Origin: Dryocosmus kuriphilus
Taxonomy: Eukaryota; Arthropoda; Insecta; Hymenoptera; Cynipidae
Direction of reading: 5' to 3'
Assembly (NCBI GenBank): GCA_038277395.1
Contig: CM076197.1
Coordinates: 103,690,442-103,754,441 of the forward strand
DNA length: 64,000 nucleotides
Of this stretch, positions 11,392-25,000 are shown piece after piece; position 1 is the stretch's first letter; each line of letters begins with the position of its first letter. The notes under the pieces were generated by a model that had not been told where the DNA came from, ran no database searches, and was given only the letters and a program-made list of their open reading frames with translations. The position numbers and the translations under genes are program-made.

Positions 11392-12643
11392 GACAATAAC
11401 GATAGGAATTTGTTTTTAAACAAATGACTTACACTTAAAATCGATATTCGATATATATCGAATGTTGAAGTTAAGCTCGATTATTGATTGCTCTTTATTT
11501 TCGCGGTCATTTCAAATCGATTGAAAGGACGCGAGTTGAGCTATCAAAACAAACGTACACTGTAAAAAATTTCGGGAATTTTCCGTCATTTTTAGTAGGG
11601 AATATTTCATAAATTGAATAGGGAACAATATTTTCCCGAAAAAATAGGAAATATTTCCTAGTTTTCGGGAAAATTTCGGAAAACGTTAGAATTATTTCGG
11701 AAGAAGTCGGGAATAATTCGGAAGTATTATGAAATTCATAATACCCTATCAAAATGGGAAATTTGTCCTATTTGTTTGGGAACTTTTCTTAAATTTTCCT
11801 AAGGAATTTTTCTGAACTATTTCTGAATTTTTCATACATTTTCGGAGGGGATATTTCATAACCGTTTGATTTTTTCCTTACACTTTCCCTGGGAATATTT
11901 CAACCCATTTGTAAATTTTTCGCTTACAATTTCACTGGAAATATTTCCTAAAATTTTCGCTAATCACATGGATATTTTCACTTTTACACTGTAAAAATTT
12001 TCGGGTATTTTCTTTATACGTTTTCGTAAGGAAAATTCAAAATTTCGGGTGGGAAAATACCTTCCACCAATAAGAAAATAGGTAATTATTAATTTAAAAA
12101 TATGAATGTGGTAATAATAGAAACAGCTTTATTGAAAGTTGACTCAATGCTGGGGTCTTATACACAGTAAAATTTTTTGGAAATTTTCCCTACTGATTGT
12201 TAGGAAAATTCCCAAATTTCGTTGGGAAAAAGGGCTTTCCCAAAAATGTTATGAACTTTTCCCTAATTTTAGGGAAAGTTCCGGAAAAGCATGAAATATT
12301 TCCTAACTTGCGTATGAAAACTCAGTGTTTAAAATAAAAAATTAAAAATTAAATTCAGTGTAGTTATAAGATAGAAAATTGTAAAAGCACTCGAGAGTAT
12401 CAGTCCTTTTTGGGTTCGTCGCACGGCCACCTTAGGGGTAAGGCAAAGTTCGAGTTGCTTGGTAGGCGTTGGTATACTTCGCGTGCTCGCAAGCCCTGCC
12501 ATCGTTAATAAAAACTACGAATCAACCTGAATTAACCTTGCATGTACTCTTTGTAGCAAGATTGTGCAAGTGAGGGTTTTAAAACTACGAAGAAAAGTCT
12601 CATTGTAACTACCCCAACGCCAGGAACGCGGCTCGGAGGCATT

Positions 12644-13600
12644 ATGCCTCTGGAGCACGAAGTAAAGATGGACGAAGATGGCTTCACCATCGCGTCATCG
12701 AGGAAGCGACGGCGTCAATCCGCTACTTCCATAGATGGAAGCAGTAAGACGTCTAGGACGTCCATTATAAGCATGTCCCCTTCTTGCAAGCCCGATTCAG
12801 TTAGAAGGAATGTACCATCGGGTTCAAGCGCTAAGACCACCCAAGTAAAATCAGGGCTGGGCAAAATTCCCCCCATAAATGTGCTAGTGGATGAGGCTAA
12901 TCATCCCTACACCGTCCTGCATTCTCTTTTGAAAAAATCGACCCCAATTTAAGCCCATAGTTTATAACGTGGGCTCTAACATCTACTCTGTTCGCGTTTC
13001 CTACCTAGACGACTACCGGGCAATCATTTCTAACTTAGAAAAGGAAGGCTTCGAGTACTACTTGTACAAGAATATAGAATCACCCCTGTTAAACTGGTCA
13101 TTTTAAATATCCCTATTTCCTTCCCCGAAGACTCAGTTCTTGCCGAGCTTCAGGAAGATGGATATTCAGTCACTTCCATCAGTCGGATGAGGAACCGACA
13201 AACCAAAAAAGCCCTCCCAATGATTCTTCTTACTATCCCAAACTCGCCACAGGCAAAGGATCTTCTCAATTTACAGGCCCTCGCTTTTATCAAAATAAAA
13301 GTAGAGCCCTACGTAAAACCCAAAGAAACCTCACAGTGCTTTAACTGCCAGAGGTTTCATCATGTTTCCGATATGTGCCATGCCACTCCGCGATGCGTTA
13401 AATGCGGAGGCTCGCACCTTAGCTCAAGCTGCGAAAAAGACCCGCAAGCTCCGGCCACTTGCGCCAACTGCTCGGAAAACCATCCTGCCAACTATCGAGG
13501 CTGCTCTGCATTTAAGAAAGCCTCCAGAAATAAAAAATCTAGCCGCAATAAAAATAAAGTAAAATCATCCGACTTCCAAAAAATAAAAAAAAAATGTTGA
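12644..13600 (+). pseudogene. LINE ORF1, gag-like protein with zinc knuckles (frameshifted)
   Basis: The N-terminal part (12644-12952, 102 aa) is basic and Ser-rich (SSRKRRRQSA), as in Jockey-type ORF1 proteins. A frameshift follows. The frame at 13187-13600 contains three Cys-rich units: CFNCQRFHH, CVKCGGSH and CANCSENHPANYRGC. These are the CCHC/PRE_C2HC-type knuckles of Jockey gag, which bind the element's RNA. A second, indel-bearing copy of the zinc-knuckle region lies at 14023-14170, with a Pro/Thr/Asn-rich tail at 14315-14731. Confidence 0.75.
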
Positions 13601-14714
13601 AACCCAAAAAAAAAAGCGCCTACGTTACAATTTCCACCAATGCCAAGCTTTACGCAAGAGCAGACACCCCCTGTCATCAATCCCCCCCGCAAAAAGTACC
13701 GCTTTACAGCACAATGCCCTAGCATCAAAAAACCGTAAAACACACCTGAAGCAATCGCGTTTAATTCTAAACCTAGGCAGACAAAAGTATGCCTCACAAA
13801 ATAAAAAAAACAATAAAAATCAATCTAATAAGCCTTTTAAATCGCGCGCCACGACCTTAACCACCGATATAATGGGGGGTAAAATTAATCTAACAGAAGC
13901 TATTAACTCAACCGCCGAGATATAAATAATATATTAACACTAGCTATAGAGAAATGGCAACCTATAATAAACGTAAAACTGGAACGCTCAGGGCATATAT
14001 TTTGAATCGATTCATGTTTAATGTTTCCGATATGTGCCATGCCACTCCGCGATGCGTTAAATGCGGAGGCTCGCACCTTAGAGCTCAAGCTGCTTTAAAA
14101 AAAATGCGGCGGCTCGCACCTTAGCTCCTGCGAAAAAGACCCGCAAGCTCCGGCCACTTGCGCCAACTGCTCGGAAAACCATCCTGCCAACTAAAAGAAA
14201 GCCTCCAGAAATAAAAAATCTAGCCGCAATAAAAATAAAGTAAAAATATCCGACTTCCAAAAATAAAAAAATGTTGAAACCCAAAAAAAAGCGCCTACGT
14301 TACAATTTCCACCAATGCCAAGCTTTACGCAAGAGCAGACACCCCCTGTCATCAATCCCCCACCGCAAAAAGTACCGCTTTACAGCACAATGCTAGCATC
14401 AAAAAACCGTAAAAAACAACCTGAAGCAATCGCGTTTAATTCTAAACCTAGGCAGACAACTCAAAGTATGCAAAATAATACACAAAATAAAACATCCAAC
14501 TCCGTGATGAAAACCACTTCACAGACTAGAGTCACTCCAGCAGCGGCGACTACTTACACTGCTCCATCCCAAACAATAAAAATCAATCTAATAAGCCTTT
14601 TAAATCGCGCCACGACCTTAACCACCGATATAATGGGGGGTAAAATTAATCTAACAGAAGCTATTAACTCAACCGCCGAGATCATAAATAATATATTAAC
14701 ACTAGCTATAGAGA

Positions 14715-17700
14715 ATGGCAACCTCCAATAATAACGTAATAAAAATTATTTTCTGGAACGCTCAGGGCATATATAAAAAAAGACATGAATTAGCCACATA
14801 CCTCTTTAAAAATGATATTAACATCTGCCTTCTTAGCGAAACTTTACTCCATGAATCCATACGATCTAATCTAGTACGCGGCTATAAATTATATTGGAAC
14901 AACACCAATAGAGGAACCGCCATTTTTAATCCAAGAAAAAATTAAACACCACGAGCTTATAATACCTGAACTAGAGAATCTCGAAGCTACTGCTATTCAA
15001 ATAAAAATACATGGAAATCCGTATGCCATTGTCTCGATATACCAAACTTGCTCTAAGCCATTTACAAAAAATGATTATAGGAAAATTTTTAAACTTGCAC
15101 CCTCTGTCATTGCTGCAGGCGACTTCAACGCGAAACACATAGCTTGGAATAGCAGAATAACCAATAAGACCGGAAAACAATTATTTCAATATATAACTGA
15201 CAAAAATCTTTCCGTCTCCGCTCCAGATTCACACACCTTCTTCCCCCATAACACTAAACATAAATCGGACCTCATTGACTTTGCAATAATTAAAAATAAT
15301 TACTTTAATCATAATACTACAGTTATAAATGAATTAGATTCAGATCATCGACCAATTTTACTTAGCCTACATACTAAATGCGAAAAATCTCCCGATGCAC
15401 CTCGCTACAATTTTGCAAAAGCAAACTGGCAGACTTTTACCTCAACCCTGGAATCTCAATTAAATTTTGAACCCACACTTCTTAATACTACTCAAATTGA
15501 TGAAACTGTTACAAATCTCACTCTAAGTATAAAATCTGCTATTCACTCTGCAGTCCCTCAGACTGCATTCAATGAATATGATCCGCCCCTCAGCCCTGAG
15601 ATCCAAGACCTCATCACCACCCGTAACAAACTCTGCAATAAACATCAAAAAAATAAAAATCCTATTCTAAAAAATACGATTAACCATCTTCGAAAAACTA
15701 TTGCTGTTAAAACTATCGAGCACAGGTGCAATAACTGGAATAAAGTAGTCGGTAAACTAGATATCAAAGATAACTCCATTTGGCGCATGACGAAAGTCCT
15801 CACAAAACCGCGAACTAATATCCCCCCGCTCAAAAAATCCGATCAAACCTTTGCACTTTCTCCCAGCGATAAAGCAAACCTTTTAGCAGATAATTATGAA
15901 AGTAATTTCTCGCCACATGATGAACCATCAGACCCGCAACATATCACTGAATGTGAAAAAATTGTTTCCGAGTATCTCAAAACCCCCAGTACTGATAATT
16001 TCAAGAAAATAACCACTAAAGAAATAACCAAACAGATTAAAACTACTAAAAAATAATAAAGCGCCCGGCCCTGACTCAATTTCAAATCTAGTTCTTAAAA
16101 AAGCTTCCTGTCTCGTGCCTCACCCTACTTGCCATTATATTCAATGCATTGTCAGCTTAGCTACTTTCCTGACTCCTGGAAAACGGCCCACATCTTAGTT
16201 TTTCAGAAAAAAGGCAAAGATCCATATCATCCTACTAGCTACAGACCCATTAGCCTCTTAAATACAATGAGCAAAATTTTTCGAAAAAATAATTCTCTCG
16301 CGTAAAATTGTCACCTCGAAACCGAAAACAGCATCCTTAAACCGCAACAATTCGGCTTCAGAAAAGGTCACCTCTACTCTACTGGACTCAGAGCTTCTCG
16401 AAAGTCAAAGCCAGCTTTCATAAAGTAACTCAAAGATAAACCTCACATTTATGCACGAATTCAATTTAAACATCAGCGATAAAGCCCTTTCTAATTTATG
16501 AAAGTAATTTCTCGCACTACATGATGAACCATCAGAAAACATAATCACTGAATGGCGCATGTGAAAAAATTGTTTCGAGTATCTCAAAACCCCAAACCTT
16601 TGCACTACTGAGATAATTATGAAAGTATTTCAAGAAAATAACCACTAAAGAAATAACCAAAAGAAATAACAAACAGATTAAAACTACTAAAATAATAAAA
16701 GCGCCCGGCCCTGACTCAATTTCAAATCTAGTTCTTAAAAAGCTTCCTGTCTCGTGTGCCTCACCCTACTTGCCATTATATTCAATGCATGTCTTCAGCT
16801 TAGCTACTTTCCTGACTCCTGGAAAACGGCCCACATCTTAGTTTTTCAGAAAAAAGGCAAAGATCCATATCATCCTACTAGCTACAGACCCATTAGCCTC
16901 TTAAATACAATGAGCAAAATTTTCGAAAAAATAATTCTCTCCCGTATAAATTGTCACCTCGAGGAAAACAGCATCCTTAAACCGCAACAATACGGCTTCA
17001 GAAAAGGTCACTCTACTCAACACATGATGCTCAGGCTCACAGAAGCCATTAGCCTAAATTTTAATCGGAAAAAGCATACTGGAGCTGTCTTCCTCGATGT
17101 GGCAAAGGCCTTTGACAGTGTCTGGCACATAGGCCTACTCAGAAAACTTATCAAATACAATTTTCCAAGAGGGCTTATCTTATTTATTCATTCGTATCTT
17201 ACTAATAGAAAATTTTCAGTCAAATTACAGAACACACTCTCAAGCGAAAGGCCCTGCCGAGCCGGCGTGCCTCAAGGTAGTATTCTCGGACCTGTTCTCT
17301 TTATTATATACGTAAATGATATCCCCGAGGTTCCTGAAGTTTCCATTGGAATATACGCAGATGACACTGCATTATTTACCTCCTCTTGGTCAATTTATAA
17401 AATCCTAAAATTACTTAATAATGCTCTTAAAATTATCGAGGCTTGGACTAAACTTTGGAGAATAAAAATTAACGTTTCAAAATCAGAATCAATTCTTTTC
17501 TCGGTTAGAAGGCCAGTCAAAATAGATCCACCTCAAATGTTTAATGAACCAATTGAATGGAAAAATTCCGTAAAATACTTAGGAGGCAAACTCCATAAAC
17601 GCCTTAATTGGAAAAGAACATATTCACGAAACTAAAGGAAAAGCTCTCGGGGTTATCTCGCGCCTACATCCTATTGTTAATCGACACTCAAGCCTAAAAC

Positions 17701-18035
17701 CTGACCATGCTATCATAATCTATAAAATGTTTATTCGACCTATCATTACCTATGCCTGTACAATCTGGGGTGGTGCGTCAAAAAGTAATATTAATCAAAT
17801 TCAAATCATCCAAAACAAATTTCTCAGACGCATCACCAAGGCACCCAGATTCACAAAAATTTCTCTCCTACACAGAGAGTTTCAACTACCTTATATTTCT
17901 GATTTTATAAAAGAAACTGTTACTAAATTCTATGATTCTGCATCACTATCACCCTTTGAACATATTTCCTCATTAGGGAATATGAGTATGATGACCCACT
18001 TCGCAAACATCCGATGCCAAGAGATTTCCTCTTGA
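14715..18035 (+). pseudogene. LINE ORF2, endonuclease and reverse transcriptase (several frameshifts)
   Basis: The APE-type endonuclease begins at 14715 (IIFWNAQGI, then LLSETLL). It continues in another frame from about 14940 to 16056, with AAGDFNAKHIAW, SDLIDFAI and SDHRPILL. The reverse transcriptase (16754-17635) shows YRPISLLNTMSKIFEK, QQYGFRKGHST, FLDVAKAFDSVWH, GVPQGSILGP and the catalytic box YADD. The C-terminal part (17727-18035) contains PIITYACTIWGG and SLLHREF. The order EN-RT with YADD and no RNase H is that of the Jockey superfamily. Target-primed reverse transcription would be its role when intact. Confidence 0.85.
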
Positions 18036-18065
18036 AATGAGTCACCCGGGCTGTGGGGGTAGGGT

Positions 18066-18105
18066 CGGCGCAGCACCGAGACATGCCTCGATGCTGCGCC
18101 GACCT
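18066..18105 (+). repeat. Strong hairpin in the LINE 3' region
   Basis: The sequence gtcggcgcagca-ccgag is followed, after a short loop (acatgc), by its near-perfect complement ctcg-atgctgcgccgac. The stem is about 16 bp and the flanks (cacccggg) repeat on both sides. It sits about 30 bases after the ORF2 stop, where LINE 3' ends often hold a structure recognised by the reverse transcriptase. That role is inferred. Confidence 0.7.
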
Positions 18106-18540
18106 GTCACCCGGGGCCTGGCTGCAATCTTTACTTTCGACCTCTCTAAAACCTCTCCTTCCTTCTTCTTTACTTCTGTAATATAAAATAATATCTCAGA
18201 TTGTTGTGGTTTTTTCCCTACTTAAGGGCTTTTTTCCCACAAAGTAACGTCACTTTTTAAACTCTGCCATGCCAAATTTCTCTCAGATTGTGTAATAATG
18301 CCCGAACGGGTACCGCACAACAATTCCTTCCAGTTAGTATCATTCTTCGGGGAGACCAACTACCGACGGTTTATTTCGACCTATCATTTACCTATGCCTG
18401 TACAATCTGGGTGGTGCGTCAAAAAAGTAATATAATCAAATTCAAATCATCCAAAACAAATTTCTCAGACGCATCACCAAGGCACCCAGATTCACAAAAA
18501 TTTCTCTCCTACACAGAGAGTTTCAACTACCTTATAATTT

Positions 18541-18665
18541 CGCGCGGCTGGCACGGCTTCGCCGTGCCCATCGCCCGCCGGCGTGCATTGGGTCTCACAG
18601 GAGGGGGGGCGTTGGTTGGGGCCCCCCCCCCCATCCCCACCCCCCTTTTTTTTTTTTTTTTTTTT
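18541..18665. other. G+C-rich insertion with G, C and T homopolymers
   Basis: Immediately after the third LINE duplication comes a G+C-rich piece with a hairpin gcacggcttcgccgtgc. It is followed by runs of G, C and about 20 T. It looks foreign to both the LINE and the surrounding A+T-rich repeat. The T-run could be a reversed poly(A) tail of a small retroelement. Confidence 0.4.
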
Positions 18666-19413
18666 GAAAAACGTATCTTCTCTTAAGCTTCGGTTCGAGA
18701 AGTAAACTCATCTATATGATGTAGATTTTTCCCTATGCAATTTTAGAGGAAAACCCCAAATCTCCAAACTCTTGGGTAAAGGTCGAACTTCCCTTTGAAT
18801 TTCCCTATTAAGTGAAAGCATAAATTTCCACATTTTGCGGAATTTTCCGTACGAAATATTAGGGAGAATTCCCTAATTTTTCGGAAATTTTTCATATCTT
18901 TTCAGAGTTTTTCCCTAATAACTATTAGAAAATATTCCCGAAAATTTAGGCAAATTCCAATCCTTTTTGGGAATTTTCCCTATAAAACATTAGGAAAAAT
19001 TTTCTAAATTTTAGGTAAATTTCCAAATTTTACGGAATTTTCCCTACGAAACATCAGGGAAAATTCATTAATTTTTCGGAAATTTTTTATATCTTTTTAG
19101 AGTTTTTCCCTAATAACTATTAGGGAAAATTCCCGAAAAGTTAGGGTTAATAACTTCCCGAAAATTTTCGGGCAATTTCCCGAAAAATTTTTTACAGTGT
19201 AGGTTATACGAAGTAATTTACGTAAGAGAAGTTTTCATCGTTTTTACGAATTTCGAAGCAAAAATGAAAGATAAAAATTAATCTGTGTAAGTAATTTATA
19301 AATTAGTAAACAATTTAATTTAGAAATAAGTAATAAACCATGAATTGAAAGCGACCAATTTATTAGCTGAAAATTTTACTGGCTTTCATAAAAATTAATT
19401 AAAATAATAAATT

Positions 19414-19488
19414 TTTTCGACCTCCGCAGGCTGATTGTTTATTTTGGTGCTAAAATAAAGCTTTTTAAAAAAAAACGGAGTGAAAAAG
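19414..19488 (-). repeat. Right arm of the wide inverted repeat (partner at 10378-10447)
   Basis: It contains ctccgcaggctgattg, then tttattttggtgctaaaataaag. Its reverse complement matches 10378-10447 closely. Confidence 0.65.
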
Positions 19489-19499
19489 GCCAAATTCGG

Positions 19500-22090
19500 A
19501 AAAGCCCCTTATCTAAATAATTACCGAAATCTTAAAAAGATTCGAAACTAAAATAAAACTCTATAGACTTCAATTATTTAAAATAATAAACAGCAGATAT
19601 CAGATTTGATGCTAAAAATAAATTTATGTTTCGCGAATATGAGCGTTTTATTGAGTTTATTGACGAGATCATTAGAGACAACAAACTTAAACAAACTATG
19701 CTAATCAATCATTTATAATAATTCTTTCCTGATCTTTTAGTACAAAACACACGTAACTAAAAAAATCATTCGTCACGAAGACAATAAATTCAATATTTAG
19801 GTACTTTCCAGCGCTATACAGGGAACATATATGTCCCTGTCCCGTCATTTTACTAATCTTTGATTTTTTTTCTTCAAATTTCTTCCCGGATTTTAAAAAC
19901 TAAGGAAGCCGTCTACAATAATAAAAAAGTAAAAAGTCAATTATCTCTATTATTTTGAAAAATACCGGATTTTCAAAAAAAATTGCTCGTTTAAAAAAAA
20001 AAGTTCAAAAATTATTTGGCACCCTGTCCGAAAATTCTTTTAGGTAAAAAGGAACCCAAATACCAAGTTTCATGCTTTCTTAACAATTTGAGCCTATTTT
20101 AGGTGTATCGCAGCTACTATTTTTCCTCCCTGTGTCACGCTGAGTGTAAAGTACATACATTCAATTTACTGTATCTCGACAATAAAAAGTCGGATAATAG
20201 CAAATGAAAACGATTTTTGAATATTAGCTGTACTTCACGTTGGAATTAGTACGAATACTGAACAAGTAAAACAAAAAATTTCGTAAGTTGTCAAAAAAGG
20301 CCAAAAGCGGCATCTTTGAACCACTTTACCTCGTTTTTTTAAAAAACTTGACGTGCTACGCCAATTCTGCCACCAGATTTCGTTTCAGCGCACAAAAATA
20401 CGTTAGAAACCACTACCATATTTCAAAAAAAAAAAAAAAAAAACACACAGGCCTGTGCTATGTTTATTTAATAACCATTTTTTTAGTTTGAATTTGGATT
20501 CATATATATGTTTAAGTTTATATTTCCAGATTATTTGAATTGAAAATTAAGCCTAACGACAGAGATACAAGATTTGTATAATCAAGAAACTGTCATAAAA
20601 GACTGTTCTTCTGGATTTCCAGTTTTATATTTGGAATATGAAACATTATTGAGCAATTCTAAATTGATGAAGACTATATAGCTAAAGATTTGTCGTGTAG
20701 AATTAATGGTTAAGAGTTTAGCTGTGTAAAGTTTATGTATGTGCGCCAAAATCAATGTCGCCAAATTATTTAGAATCAATTTCGTCGAAATAATGATAAT
20801 TTTTTTATAAAATTTATTTAAATAAATAGCAAATCTTTTCGCCAAACAAAGATATTCACTTGAAAAAATGGCACCTGCCAGTTGGAAATGGATGAAAATC
20901 TGTACTTGTTTATCAAATTTGTTTAAACAATTAACAATCAATTGCTATCAGGTATTAAAGCATCACAAATATGATTTATTTTCAAACATTTTTTAATTAA
21001 TTCTATGAAGAAATGAAGTCTTTAGAACGAGAAATTACTAAAATGTGTATTTGTTTATGAAATTTGTTTACAACGGTAAGAATTGTCTTGAATTTGTAAC
21101 ATATGGTAACGAAGCATTGTTTTTAAGTATATTCTGAACAAAAAATTGAAAAACAAAGTGTTCAAGTATTTTTAATCTCGAGTTAGCTTTTTCACTCATT
21201 AATTTTTTTATGAAAAAAAAATTTTAATGCAAGAGGCTGGATATTATTTGTACGGATCGCTTTTACTGATTTTATGACATTTTACGTCTTTATGAACAGT
21301 TTCAACAAAATGAGAGGGTTAAATGTTTTTTTTAAATGCTTAATTTCGGGGTACAGTTAAAGTTCAAATTTTCCTATTTTCAATTTCAAAATTTCAAATT
21401 GGCCTATAAATTGTAAAAAAATTCACAACTTGACAATCTGCCAACCAATAGATGTCGTATTTTTTACGAAATCAACTCCCAATGACTCAGAAAGGACCCT
21501 ATTGTCCCTATTGTCAGTCGAAAATATTTATTAATTGTTTAAACAAATTTTATACACAACTGCAAATTTTCGTCCATTTTCACCCAGGAGATGTCCTTTT
21601 TTCAAGGGGATCAATTTTAAATTATTTGGCAAAATTTTTCCCTATAATACTTTATCAGCAAACGATATTTTAGTCTGCAAAAACATGTAATAAACAAATT
21701 CACAACTTTTTAAATAATAAATGTCGTAGTTGTAAAGAAATCAACTATCAATTACTTAGAAAGAACCCCACTTATTATGAAATTTTGCCTGGCGATAAGA
21801 TTGGTTATTTATTTCTAAAAATTTGATAAACTAATGATGATTTTTGTAAGTTTTTAGCCAATGGATTTTTTTTTATGGAATTAGCTCTAAATTACTATAT
21901 TAATATATAGTGTTAATATTTTATAACTAATTTTATTTAAAAATTCTCTGTGCTGTTATTTTTTAAATAAAATTTATTATCAGATAAACAATTATGGCTC
22001 GCTGATAAAATAACATGAAAATCGATAACATCCCGTTTCAGACGTATATAATAAAAAAAAATACGTATATATAAAAAATAAATGATAATT
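19500..22090. other. A+T-rich spacer with diverged inverted repeat copies
   Basis: No gene is recognised. The stretch 20850-20945 (around tttgtttaaacaattaac) matches the reverse complement of about 21520-21620. A third, weaker direct copy lies near 21040-21080. These look like old copies of one non-coding repeat. A run of about 18 A lies near 20430. Confidence 0.4.
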
Positions 22091-22092
22091 TC

Positions 22093-25000
22093 AGAAGAAA
22101 TTGAAGCTCGTGGGATGCAGAGGTGGTGGCCATGGAAGCAGAGGAAGCAGTCATGGACATATGTGTTCTAGAAGTGGAAGTCACAGTTCTGGATGTTATA
22201 GCTCTGGAAGCATAAGTTATGGAGGCGAAAGTTATGCAGGCAGTTATGACAGTGAAAGCCATGGAAACAGTGGAACCAGTGGAAGCTATGGAAAAATTCA
22301 TGGAGCTGGAGGAAGAAGTAGATATAGTCCTTGGAATGGTCCCTTAGGAAATAAGAATAGTGGAACCTCCTTAGGAGGAATCGGTGGTAGAGGAAGTAAA
22401 TTTTCCTGGGGAGATTCCGATTTTACAAGTCCGAGGGGAAATAAAGATAGTCGAACTTTCCTCAGGAGGAATCAGCGGTAACAGAAGTAAATACCCTTGG
22501 GGAGACTTTGGCCTTGGGGTCAACAAAGGCAGTGGAACTTCGTCAAGAGGAAGTGGTAGTAAAATTCCTTTGAGAGTTTTCGATTTTGGATATTTCGGTA
22601 GAAAAACGAAGGCAGTGGAACTTCTTCAAGAGGAAGTGAATATCCTTGGGACGACTTTGATATTCCAGGTATTTCGAGAAGCAAAAATCCATCCTCAAGT
22701 GGTCGTTGAAATCATTAAAAATTCATTCATCATTAACACCATTAAAAACCCTTTAGGGTACATGGACCATAGTGGGATCATCTGGGGAAACAAAGCGAGT
22801 GGAACAAGTAACAACCATCGTAAGTGAATAATAATACGAAAATACACAAGATTTTCAACAAGGATTATGAATTACAAATCTGATCTTTAGCTCCAAGTAC
22901 AAATAAGACTCGCCCATCAGCTCCTACACAGGAAAGCAGAATCGACTCAACAAAACCATGACAGTAAATTCTTTGATAAAATCAAAATATGTAGATTTCA
23001 GGCTCCATCGCGAGGTGGCTATGGTAGATATATCGTCATCATACACCAATTCAAATGCTGCAAGAGGTAATTTGAAGTTCAGAAAAAACCAGGCTTGATG
23101 CTTTTTTTTATGTTTAGAAACGTGTGAATTTAGAGTCATTAAATTTGGTGAAAAATATTATATTTTGCCGTCTATGGAAACAATAACGGGACATCAACGA
23201 CTCTAAAACCATCTGCACCAGCTTCTATACTCAACCCCACAAGATTTAATCCTCCATGTTCTACAGGAAATCCACAAGGGCGTGCATCCAATGCCTCAAA
23301 ATACTGGCAAGTACTATATTTTCCTGAATCAAATTATGATTTTTGTTTTCTTTTTCATTATTTTTACTTTGATTTTCTTCAGATTCGAGAATAGGAACTT
23401 CTCAGTATCAAGCTTCGTTCCAATTTGGTTCTAGTTCTTTCAATCCTCAGTCCTCAATATCCCACTAATTCAGGTAGTTGAAAAATTGTTTAATAATAGT
23501 GTATAGTATTTCCATGTCAATTTTTCCATATCCATTAGGAACTCATTAGTATCCATGATCACATCTTTATTTAGGATCGGACCATCTCCATTTTGATTTC
23601 ATTCCTAACGAGAATCTATTCTTTATATTCAGTATCTCCTCGATATCCAATAGAAACTCATCAGTCAGGATCATATTCTCAATCAGGATCTTATCCATCT
23701 TGCACTCATTCGTATCCTGGATCGTATGGAAGCCAAAGCACCTTTTTTTTTTAATTTTCTAATAATATTCTTTTGAATTAAACTATAATTGAAAACAAAT
23801 TTTCTTTTTTTACATATGGTTACCATAGTTATTCATCAGAAGGAAGTTTCTTCTCTCAACAGGGAGTGGCTTACATCCCGAGTGCTGCTAGCAATAGTCG
23901 AGGTACTGCGGAGATATTATCAAAGAAGATTTGATTCATTCACCAATAAATGCTGGAGTGATGCTGCAGCCAATAAAATATTTTATCCTAGCCATTACTC
24001 AAGAAATAATTATGAACATGCTGGTGGTTTCGGAAGCAATTATACCCATACTGAGATAACTCAAAACAATTATTATTACAACCAGATTCAAAATATGTAG
24101 TTCGCAAGGAGGGGGAAGTATAACTTCATCTGCCACTGGAAGTTCAACTGAATCAGATAATTCAGGGTCAGGGACAATTTCAAATGGCAATTATCAGGGA
24201 CAAAGTAAAGAACCGTCAAGAATTAACAACGGAAATACATCGCCAGAAGTCCCTGCAAATAATGGACCTTATAAGAATAATTCTAATGCCAACAATCCGA
24301 AATTTAACAATACTAATAATAATCAGCCTAACAATGAAAACCCATCTAATATCCTACCTTTACCTAAATCCGCCTCAATTGCTGATTTCGCATGATGAAT
24401 TGAGGACTTCTTGGTGTTTTTAAAGAAAATTAAATTTTGTAAAAATTCGAATTCGAAAAGAAAAAAATTTAATTCAAAGGTGTTTCCGTTCAAAAATTAC
24501 AAAGTTAAAAACTTCAATGTTATAGGAATGCATTCTAGTGCAAGAAGACCCTCATTTTGATCTCAAAAATCCCACCTAATCCCACCCAACTGGAAAGCAT
24601 TCGAATTTGAACGAAAGAAATCTGAAATATTTAAATTAAAAATTTAAAAATTTAAAATAGTTTATGTTTCTTAGGTTTGGAAACGATAACAAAAATGTAA
24701 AAGATTCCATTTAAAATCTCTATCTTTTTGTAAATTTTCAGACTCTTTGAAGTTCAACCGGAAATAAATACAGTTCCATCAATTTTATTAATTTTATTGA
24801 TCAATTTTATTATAACATTAAGCCGTTTCCCTTTCGGGGTAAGCGTAAACTCTCTCGGTTCTAGCCTCGTTACATTACCAAAATTAAGGAACAAAATAAT
24901 TTTTCAAACAAGTGAAACATTTTTTCAAAAAATAAGTTTTCAAGTTTCAGATTGGAAATTTTCAGTTTTTAATACTAAATTTTGATTGATTTTTTTTTTA

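Larger units (their letters stand above)
12385..18540 (+). mobile_element. Jockey-superfamily non-LTR retrotransposon (LINE), degenerate and locally duplicated
   Basis: In order: a 5' region from about 12385, a gag-like ORF1 (from 12644), an ORF2 with endonuclease and reverse transcriptase domains, and a 3' region with a strong hairpin. Frameshifts break ORF1 near 12950 and 13130, and ORF2 near 14940, 16056 and 17620. Three stretches are present twice with scattered indels: 13363-14005 with 14023-14773, 16061-16320 with 16702-16980, and 17720-17900 with 18365-18535. The element is inside the CACTGTAAAAA element described separately. It is not functional as assembled. Confidence 0.85.
11558..19198. 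mobile_element. TA-flanked CACTGTAAAAA-ended element carrying a LINE insertion
   Basis: The left end reads ta|cactgtaaaaaatttcggg. The right end reads ccgaaaaattttttacagtg|ta. These are inverted termini flanked by TA, the target dinucleotide of Tc1/mariner-type elements. Internal copies of the end occur at about 11986 and 12164. Both arms (11.56-12.3 kb and 18.78-19.2 kb) are filled with degenerate repeats of the type ttcgggaattttccctac. No transposase for this element is seen. The Jockey-like LINE occupies the middle. Alternatively, the ends belong to separate copies of one MITE family. Confidence 0.55.
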
